Assembly: GCA_947645355.1 (NCBI GenBank)
Contig: CANSCI010000002.1
Location: forward strand, 1-64,000
Length of the DNA stretch: 64,000 nucleotides
Source: an uncultured Dorea sp.
Lineage (GTDB): Bacteria > Bacillota > Clostridia > Lachnospirales > Lachnospiraceae
Reading direction: 5' to 3'
The notes beneath the pieces are model-generated. The model worked only from the letters and a program-made list of their open reading frames with translations. It did no database searches and was not told the origin of the DNA. Each line of letters opens with the position of its first letter. The first letter of the stretch is position 1. Shown piece by piece: positions 57,236-64,000 of this stretch. A program made the translations under genes and the position numbers.

Positions 57236-59167
57236 TTATTCTTCACAACTATATTTTCTTGAGATCTCTCCAAACAAATCTTCCAAACAAATTATTTCCG
57301 CAGAATCATCCATGGTCAGGGACACAAGTATTTCCGAATTTGCAACAGTTGTTGTATTCAAAATCACATCCACTTTTTCTAATTTGTCCGAAGGTAAAAA
57401 TACCTTAATCTCACAATCCAGACTTTCTGCCCTTTTGTCTATTCCATAGATAACTCTTACCAATCCTCCTGACAATTCCTTTGCCAGACTTTTACCCATA
57501 TAACTCATGCCATATATAGCCGCTGTCCGATATCCCCGGCTATGTAGATACTCATCAATACGAAAATCCTTTTGCTTTATTTCCAGCCATTTAATTGCCG
57601 TCTTATATAAACACAAATGTTTATTCGTAAGGTGAATGTACTCACTCAGATGTTCTTCCAATCTATTGATATATAGATATAATAACCCCATATCGTACTT
57701 TCGGTCTAACCGAAACACCTCTTCCTGCAGTCTTTTATCCACTGGATTTTCTATTAAATACCTGCAAACCTGCTTTGCGGCTTCTTCCTGCAGCACCTGG
57801 CAATTAATATATTCTTGTTCTTCCATACGTTTCTGAGGATGGAAGGTATGTATGCTGTGAGAGTTAAACCGTTCCAATATATCTTCCCATCTCTGCATCC
57901 ATTCCGTTTGACTCCATCGCCAAAGATCCGGCGATACTTGATATTTGTCCCCGTTCCCATTTAAAACATCTAATGTTTTTTCCACCAATTCGGACACCGA
58001 CTCTGCCGACCGAATGTCTGACCGCTCCATCCCTCTTCCCACAATATTAGGCCAGAGACACGGTACTCCCGCTTGTTCGGCTATTGATTTCCCCGAAGAC
58101 CCCTGCGGAAAGGAAAGAACATATAGATCCGCACCTGAAATAATCTGTTCTACCTCGTCACGCGGTAATATGCCCAACGCTCTGGCTCTTCCCTTCGTAT
58201 CCTGTTCCAGGCAAAGCCACTTTTTCTCCGTTCTGTCCGGCCCAATGATCAAAAAGCGGCATGGACGGCCACTCTGTTCTATGACTTCTTTTACATAAGA
58301 GCTGAAGTCATACCCGATTACGCTTTTATAACGGTATCCATAACCCATAGATACTATCAAACTTTCGTCTTCTGCAATGTGATACGTTTTATTTATCCAC
58401 CGGCGAATCTCTTCTTTTTTCTGTTTTTTTGTTTTGTTCTCTTCCATCTTTCCCATTCCCGGGAACTGCAGATGGACACAATCAGAAAGAGGTATCCCCC
58501 TGTAACGTACCGCCTTATCAATGTCAAACGGAAACAAATTCAAAATAACATCTGATACAGAAAACCCAAATGAAAATCTCCAATCCGCATGGTTATAAAA
58601 ATATACCGGTATCTTCCAATTTTTATTGCTGTATGCTAAAATCGGTATTATATCCTCCATATGGTTAAAGAGAAGAATTCGGCTGAATTTTTGAGATACC
58701 TCCAAAAGCTCCCGCGCTTTTTCATCCTCCGTCCCAGATAAAAAAACCAGCTCTCCACCTGATATTTTCACAGCCTTTTTTATAAAGTCAGGAACATACT
58801 GCTCGTTCATATCGGTAAAAACAATCGAGTAAGTTCTTTTTCTGTCCCATTTGATCCAATTGTGCACCAGAAGCGTATGACCGCCAGTGGCGCCAGCCTG
58901 AGTCATAACAATCAAGATATGATCGTCTTGAGGTCTTGACAGAGAATGGAACCTGATCTCTTTCCCCATATCTACAATCTGCTGTTCCAAATCGTTACTG
59001 GAATATATTCCTGTCACATACCAAGAATACATGACGCCTATAAGAGATAACAGCTTTAGCTTCTTTTCTCTTGCATCCTGCAAGGGAATCTGATTTTCCA
59101 GCTCCTTTATACAGGCGTGATTTCTGTCGATCCTGTCTTTCACTTCCTCCAAAGACCTATACTCCAT
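57236..59167 (-). CDS. Large glycosyltransferase-like protein with C-terminal Rossmann-like module
   Basis: IVMTQAGATGGHTLLVHNWIKWDRKRTYSIVFTD; LILGILPRDEVEQIISGADLYVLSFPQGSSGKSIAEQAGVPCL-type GT core; C-terminus AAIYGMSYMGKSLAKELSG. Confidence 0.78.
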   Translation of the reverse strand: MEYRSLEEVKDRIDRNHACIKELENQIPLQDAREKKLKLLSLIGVMYSWYVTGIYSSNDLEQQIVDMGKEIRFHSLSRPQDDHILIVMTQAGATGGHTLLVHNWIKWDRKRTYSIVFTDMNEQYVPDFIKKAVKISGGELVFLSGTEDEKARELLEVSQKFSRILLFNHMEDIIPILAYSNKNWKIPVYFYNHADWRFSFGFSVSDVILNLFPFDIDKAVRYRGIPLSDCVHLQFPGMGKMEENKTKKQKKEEIRRWINKTYHIAEDESLIVSMGYGYRYKSVIGYDFSSYVKEVIEQSGRPCRFLIIGPDRTEKKWLCLEQDTKGRARALGILPRDEVEQIISGADLYVLSFPQGSSGKSIAEQAGVPCLWPNIVGRGMERSDIRSAESVSELVEKTLDVLNGNGDKYQVSPDLWRWSQTEWMQRWEDILERFNSHSIHTFHPQKRMEEQEYINCQVLQEEAAKQVCRYLIENPVDKRLQEEVFRLDRKYDMGLLYLYINRLEEHLSEYIHLTNKHLCLYKTAIKWLEIKQKDFRIDEYLHSRGYRTAAIYGMSYMGKSLAKELSGGLVRVIYGIDKRAESLDCEIKVFLPSDKLEKVDVILNTTTVANSEILVSLTMDDSAEIICLEDLFGEISRKYSCEE

Positions 59168-59247
59168 TTTGATTCTGATTCCTCCCTGTATGGATATCTG
59201 ATTTTACAAACTTTCTTCCTGCATCCGATATACAAATCCATTTCCGG

Positions 59248-60045
59248 TTACTTAAACAATACATATGTGTCATGTGGCTTCCTTTTCTCATAAGGCGGCA
59301 GTTCCCAGTAATTGCCGTAACACGGGCATAAAATCCCCTCCGCGTTATACGGCCCCCAAAATTCATGCCCTTCGAACAGATATCTCCTCAAAGGAAACAC
59401 ATCCTTTTTTTTCAGGGAATCCAGCCCGTACACAACAAAATAATATTCTCGTTCTTCCGAAGTATCGCTGCTGTGTTTTTTATTTTTTTCATTTTGTAGC
59501 TGCTCTTTTATCTTCTCTGTCTTATCTCTACAGGCATCCTCTGTTAAAAGCCCAAGCTCTCTTTTTGTCTCATAATGCAGCAGATTTTCTTCATAAATCT
59601 GCTGCCGGCCTTCACCGCTTAAGCATTCTTTTAGTTTATAAAGGTCAAGACTCAATCCCTGATACTTGTAAAATCTGTCGTCACTGTAACAATCCGTATA
59701 CACTTCCGAATTCAGATCGCGTATTCTGGCCCAATAAGGCCAATAGATCGGATCGCTCTGTTTATCATGAACAATCAGCCAATCCGGCAGTTCATCCCTC
59801 AGATATCCTATTGCTTCCTCATAGGTATCTTCAAAAAGAAACAGGTCAAAGTCATCGTCCCACGGAATGAAGCCTTTATGCCTTACTGCCCCCAACAGGG
59901 TCCCATATGTAAGCATGTAAGGTATCTGGTGTTTCTCTAAAATATCGCGAACACAAACAGCCATTGCAAGCAGCCTGTTTTGAACCTTCTTAATATCCCT
60001 TTTACTATAAGCGGCTGTATCCGGAAATTCAATAGCATCTTTCAT
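59248..60045 (-). CDS. LicD-family phosphotransferase
   Basis: YMLTYGTLLGAVRHKGFIPWDDDFDLFLFEDTYEEA is the canonical LicD motif. Confidence 0.92.
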   Translation of the reverse strand: MKDAIEFPDTAAYSKRDIKKVQNRLLAMAVCVRDILEKHQIPYMLTYGTLLGAVRHKGFIPWDDDFDLFLFEDTYEEAIGYLRDELPDWLIVHDKQSDPIYWPYWARIRDLNSEVYTDCYSDDRFYKYQGLSLDLYKLKECLSGEGRQQIYEENLLHYETKRELGLLTEDACRDKTEKIKEQLQNEKNKKHSSDTSEEREYYFVVYGLDSLKKKDVFPLRRYLFEGHEFWGPYNAEGILCPCYGNYWELPPYEKRKPHDTYVLFK

Positions 60046-60050
60046 TCATT

Positions 60051-61205
60051 TCATACTCCCTTATTTTTTGTGACAGGCTTTTTGTCATACCATCCGCTTA
60101 ACGATTCCTGAAAGTCTTTCCTCATTTGTACGGCGCCTGTTTTTGGCCTCCCTAAGTCTTTTCTTGAAACCGCTGCCACCCGTATCTCACAAAACGTCAG
60201 CGTTCTCTCCGCTGCTGTTTCCAAAAATCCCCCCAGATCTTCCGCAGAACATACGGTCAATACCTTTGGATATCCGCACGCCCGCGCAACTCCTGGCAAA
60301 TCTACTGTCCCGGCCACTGTCGGCGCCCCGCCCACACTCTCATGGGCCTCATTATTAAACACGACATGAATCAGATTTTCCGGCTTTCGATTACCGATAA
60401 CTGCTAATGCGCCCATATGCATCAGCATGGCTCCGTCTCCGTCAAGACACCATACTTGCCTTTGAGGATTATGTAAAGCTACCGATAACGCCAACGAACT
60501 ACAATGTCCCATAGCTCCCACTGTAAGAAAATCCCTCTCATGGCCCTGCTTTTTTCTCTCACGCACTTCATATAATTCCCGACTGATTTTTCCGGTTGTT
60601 GATACCACTAAGTTCCCTGCTATTGTCTCTGTCAGGCGTTCAATTACCCATTCGCGGTTTAATGAAAAGATATTTCCATAATCCGGCTTTTTCCCGTGAT
60701 AGGACAAGCCCCCTTTTTTTATAACAAACGCAACGCTTCTTCCTTTAGCCAGATATTTCCCTGCTTCTGCTCTTTGGGTTCTCAATTCATCTTCCTGCGT
60801 TTCCTTGTCTACGACATATGTTGGGATTTCCACATCGTGCAATAGTGTCTGCGTAACCAAGCCCTGAAAGGCATGCTGCGGTTCATCCGCAGTCCCCGGT
60901 TCCCCCCGCCATCCTACCACAAATATAACAGGGATTTTACACACTCTTTCATTTAACAGAGAGGCAGCTGGATTGATCATATTGCCAATACCGCTGTTTT
61001 GCATATATACAACAGGATATTTTCCGGTTGACAAATAATAGCCCGCCGCCAATGCCGCTGCATTTCCTTCGTTTGCAGCAATCATATGCCTTTTTGTTTC
61101 CCCATACCGCTCCAACAGATAATCATACAAAGGCTTTAGCGTAGAGTCCGGCACTCCAGTAAAAAAATCTGAGTCTAAGATTTCTATAAATTTCTCTGTC
61201 TGCAT
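60051..61205 (-). CDS. aepY: Phosphonopyruvate decarboxylase
   Basis: DFFTGVPDSTLKPLYDYLLERYG; AANEGNAAALAAGYYLSTGKYPVVYMQNSGIGNMINPAASLL; VWCLDGDGAMLMHMGALAVIG. Confidence 0.93.
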   Translation of the reverse strand: MQTEKFIEILDSDFFTGVPDSTLKPLYDYLLERYGETKRHMIAANEGNAAALAAGYYLSTGKYPVVYMQNSGIGNMINPAASLLNERVCKIPVIFVVGWRGEPGTADEPQHAFQGLVTQTLLHDVEIPTYVVDKETQEDELRTQRAEAGKYLAKGRSVAFVIKKGGLSYHGKKPDYGNIFSLNREWVIERLTETIAGNLVVSTTGKISRELYEVRERKKQGHERDFLTVGAMGHCSSLALSVALHNPQRQVWCLDGDGAMLMHMGALAVIGNRKPENLIHVVFNNEAHESVGGAPTVAGTVDLPGVARACGYPKVLTVCSAEDLGGFLETAAERTLTFCEIRVAAVSRKDLGRPKTGAVQMRKDFQESLSGWYDKKPVTKNKGV

Positions 61206-61210
61206 CCACT

Positions 61211-61645
61211 TTATCCTCTTAGGCGTTGTTTAATCTGCGAAGAAGAAATTCCTTCCGTGTATGTCGGCTCCACGATCTTTCCTCCCCACTCCGCCATGAT
61301 CCGAATCGCTTTTTCCCGTACATCTGCCAGGGGGCCTTTCTGCCAGTCTGTTCCGTGAACCATGTAATCCGGCTGATACTTTCTCAGATTGTCCTCATAG
61401 TCCCTTGTTGTCTGCGGAACAACCTGGGATACCCCTTTGATATTCTCAATTACGATCCTCCGATCCTCATAATGCATTGCCGGTGGTTTTTTATAAGAGG
61501 CAATTGCTTCATCCGTAAAAAGACCAACCATCACTTCTCCCAATTCGGCAGAAACCTGAATAATATGGATATGGCCCGGATGAACCAGGTCTGCCGCCAT
61601 CGGCACATAAACTAATTTCTTTTCTCTCATTGTTAGTTCCCTCAT
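61211..61645 (-). CDS. Cytidylyltransferase-like (adenylyl/cytidylyltransferase family) protein
   Basis: KLVYVPMAADLVHPGHIHIIQVSAELGEVMVGLFTDEAI; VHGTDWQKG; ISSSQIKQRL. Confidence 0.88.
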   Translation of the reverse strand: MRELTMREKKLVYVPMAADLVHPGHIHIIQVSAELGEVMVGLFTDEAIASYKKPPAMHYEDRRIVIENIKGVSQVVPQTTRDYEDNLRKYQPDYMVHGTDWQKGPLADVREKAIRIMAEWGGKIVEPTYTEGISSSQIKQRLRG

Positions 61646-62943
61646 CTTTCCGTTACCGGAATAAAACGAATAACTTCTTTAACCGGCATACAAATATTAT
61701 CCACGCATTCCGATGACCCATTCTGTAAAATCTCTGTAGCCGCCCGCTTCATGGCTGGAAAAGCACTTCGCAATAAATGATTGGCATAAATGATAATATT
61801 CGCCCCATGATTTGCCAACTCCTGCTCCACAATGTGATTGTACGTTGTCGGAACCAGAACAAGCGGAATGTCCGGATACTTTTGCCTGAATTTTTCACAA
61901 AAACCATATACTTCATCCGGTTCCCGGCTTTTTGAATGGATCATAATCCCATCAGCCCCTGCCCGAATATAGCATTCTGCCCGAGCCAGCGCATCGTTTT
62001 CTCCCTTATTTAAGATCAAACTCTCGATCCGGGCAATGATCATAAATTCTTTTGTTGTCAACACTGATTTTGCTGCCCGAATTTTGTCCGCAAAATGTTC
62101 CGGCTCATCCTGTGTCTGTGCTACTTCTGTTCCAAAAAGGGAATTTCTCTTAGCTCCTGTCTTGTCCTCGATAACGACAGCCGATACCCCAATCCGTTCC
62201 AATGTCTGCACAATATAAACAAAATGATCTATCTGCCCGCCTGTGTCACCGTCTACCATAATTGGCTTGGTCGTCACTTCCATAATTTCCTGAATTCTTG
62301 TAATACGACTCGACCAGTCAATCAACTCTATATCCGGCTTTCCTCTTGATGCCGAATCACACAAAGAAGATTCCCATATTGCATCATACGTTCTTGTTTC
62401 CTGCCCGACTGTGCATTGTGCATTTTCGACAATCAGTCCTGTTAAACCATCATGGGCTTCCATGACCCGGACATACGGCTTTAATGTCAACAGCTTCCGA
62501 AGCATTCCCCGGCGTACTTCCGGCATAGACTGCCCCCGGTGAAACATTGTCTCCACAAGATTCACACTGTTCTCTTCATTGTAAGGATATTCAATCAATT
62601 CACCGCCATATTGTTTTAACAGTTCCAGTAATTCTGTTCGAATTGCCGACTTAATGCCGCTTTTCCAATCATCTCCATGTACTATAATATCCGGATGATA
62701 TGTCTGCAGGATCTTTTCATATCCAATCGTATCTTTTTTTACAACCTGTGCCACAAAATCCAAATTTTCAAAAAGCTTACAACGGTCCTCCCAGGAAACA
62801 AGCGGAGGACTTTTATACTGTGCAATTACATCATCGGTTAATACACCGATCATCAACTCGCCATACTGAGACGCTTTCTTCATCACTTCCAGATGTCCAT
62901 AGTGCAGCACATCTGTACTAAAACTCATATAAACCCGCTTCAT
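61642..62943 (-). CDS. aepX: Phosphoenolpyruvate mutase fused to an N-terminal cytidylyltransferase-like domain
   Basis: N-term VYMSFSTDVLHYGHLEVMKKASQYGELMIGVLTDDVIAQYK...VHGDDWKSG; PepM motif AVVIEDKTGAKRNSLFG; MVDGDTGGQIDHF. Confidence 0.94.
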   Translation of the reverse strand: MKRVYMSFSTDVLHYGHLEVMKKASQYGELMIGVLTDDVIAQYKSPPLVSWEDRCKLFENLDFVAQVVKKDTIGYEKILQTYHPDIIVHGDDWKSGIKSAIRTELLELLKQYGGELIEYPYNEENSVNLVETMFHRGQSMPEVRRGMLRKLLTLKPYVRVMEAHDGLTGLIVENAQCTVGQETRTYDAIWESSLCDSASRGKPDIELIDWSSRITRIQEIMEVTTKPIMVDGDTGGQIDHFVYIVQTLERIGVSAVVIEDKTGAKRNSLFGTEVAQTQDEPEHFADKIRAAKSVLTTKEFMIIARIESLILNKGENDALARAECYIRAGADGIMIHSKSREPDEVYGFCEKFRQKYPDIPLVLVPTTYNHIVEQELANHGANIIIYANHLLRSAFPAMKRAATEILQNGSSECVDNICMPVKEVIRFIPVTER

Positions 62944-63956
62944 GCCAGATACCCCGCCTTTTTTAATCGTTCTCTGACCAGCTCGTCCGAAAAAATATCC
63001 TCATTCTTCGTCGCAAGTTCGGGCGTCAAAGGCTTCGCCTCCCGGTACTCGTGATGCACACAGCCGTCACATAGTGTTCCTTCCAGCTTATCCTCTATAA
63101 ATGCCTGACGTATCTTTTTCATTTTCTCACCATACCAGCCATCTTTAAGAGAAACCTTGTTTAAGTCTGCCACCACGAGCATATTCTCAAAATCTGCGTT
63201 CTCTACCGATAAATACCCTTCACATGTTACCGATACAGCATCAAAAGGCAAATTACACCGCCTGTACTGCTCTGTATCATCTGTACATTTTAGAAGGGTC
63301 TCGATCTCCGGCATGTAACCTCCCTGGTTATACACATTTTTAAAGACTATTTCATCAGCCAACCCTTCAAACACTTCAAAATATTGATCTTTCATCCCTT
63401 GTGTATAACGAGTCAGAATACCTGTCACGAAAATTTTATAGGCTTTTCCTGTTTGTTCGCGATATTCATTCAAGTATTTTAGATGATCGCATACAACATT
63501 AAAATCATCACGCCCATGAATAAATGCGTACATTTCCCGCTCCGGCGCATTGATTGAAAACTTCACACTGTCTATACCGGCATCTACCACCGCCCGAATC
63601 TTTTCCGGAGTCGCCAAAGCTCCATTCGATGTCAGATACACATAAGAATAGCCCATTTCCTTTGCCCACCGAATATATTCCGGCAATTCCTTTACAAGAA
63701 AAGGCTCCCCTGTCGCATAAAACCCTACTTCCCTGGTTCCTAAATCATATGCCTGCTGTAGAATATCTCGTACAAATGCCGGTTTAATCATTTGTACGGG
63801 GCGTTTCATCTTCTGGTGGGCACAAAAAATGCATGCATGGTTACAGGCATTCGATGTTTCTATGAGAAAATTAGTATAAGGAAAAGGTGGTTCCAAACAA
63901 TACAATTCTTTTCTGTCAGCTTTTTTTAAAGTAATTCGTTCTTGCAAATTCATCAT
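62940..63956 (-). CDS. Radical SAM protein with C-terminal Cys motif
   Basis: ETSNACNHACIFCAHQKMKRP (CxxxCxxC); YSYVYLTSNGALATPEKIRAVVDAGIDSVKFSINA; C-term LCDGCVHHEY. Confidence 0.9.
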   Translation of the reverse strand: MMNLQERITLKKADRKELYCLEPPFPYTNFLIETSNACNHACIFCAHQKMKRPVQMIKPAFVRDILQQAYDLGTREVGFYATGEPFLVKELPEYIRWAKEMGYSYVYLTSNGALATPEKIRAVVDAGIDSVKFSINAPEREMYAFIHGRDDFNVVCDHLKYLNEYREQTGKAYKIFVTGILTRYTQGMKDQYFEVFEGLADEIVFKNVYNQGGYMPEIETLLKCTDDTEQYRRCNLPFDAVSVTCEGYLSVENADFENMLVVADLNKVSLKDGWYGEKMKKIRQAFIEDKLEGTLCDGCVHHEYREAKPLTPELATKNEDIFSDELVRERLKKAGYLA

Positions 63957-64000
63957 GTACTCCTCCCTACGCAGATATCTTATTTTACAGACTTTAATTC

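Noticed and set aside
59168-59247. Possible small ORF between licD and the 57236 gene
   Set aside because: Reading frame has no convincing RBS and runs into the next gene
37427-63956. Idea that the locus is a flagellin-glycosylation island because flagellar genes are in the window
   Set aside because: No flagellin, Maf or nonulosonic acid genes here; flagellar genes are over 30 kb away and separated by core metabolism. Possible but unsupported
1-64000. CRISPR arrays, transposases, integrases, phage genes, tRNA or rRNA
   Set aside because: None recognised while reading both strands; no regularly spaced repeats found

Overview
This is a 64-kb window from a Gram-positive, Clostridia-like bacterium. 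Lachnospiraceae is my guess from gene content and codon style; no marker in the window proves it. It divides into five blocks. (1) 1-3.6 kb, + strand: the end of a flagellar operon (flgK fragment, flgL, a DUF6470-like gene, fliW, csrA). (2) 3.7-7.4 kb, - strand: purC and a TrpXYZ-like ABC transporter. (3) 7.6-18.7 kb, - strand: a tightly coupled nine-gene operon of VOC protein, Fe-S aldo/keto reductase, IlvB-like ThDP enzyme, SDR, FkbM methyltransferase, AroB-like sugar cyclase, FGGY kinase, DRE-TIM aldolase fusion and radical SAM/SPASM. It looks like a dedicated pathway to an unusual carbocyclic or branched sugar-like precursor. (4) 18.8-37.4 kb: a nitrogen and nucleotide block with a flavin/rhodanese/sulfite-reductase fusion, gltD, gltB, carB and carA on -, a Schlafen/AlbA_2-type regulator, and type III glutamine synthetase plus purF on +. 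The carA and glnA leaders both carry promoter-proximal terminators that overlap ANTAR-like hexaloop hairpins. (5) 37.4-64 kb, - strand: a roughly 26-kb co-directional surface-glycan locus. It holds three IspD/TarI-like cytidylyltransferases, SDR epimerases, CDP-glycerol transferase-like proteins, RgpF-like and other glycosyltransferases, a WbsX/GH99-like protein, a polysaccharide deacetylase and LicD, plus a phosphonate module (PEP mutase fused to a cytidylyltransferase, a second cytidylyltransferase, and phosphonopyruvate decarboxylase). The most unusual pattern is a Rossmann-like 'YGAG...' module attached at the N- or C-terminus of nine otherwise unrelated proteins of block 5, with a possible tenth copy in block 3. 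I saw no tRNA, rRNA, CRISPR or clear mobile element. All assignments come from reading the sequence; no database search was run.
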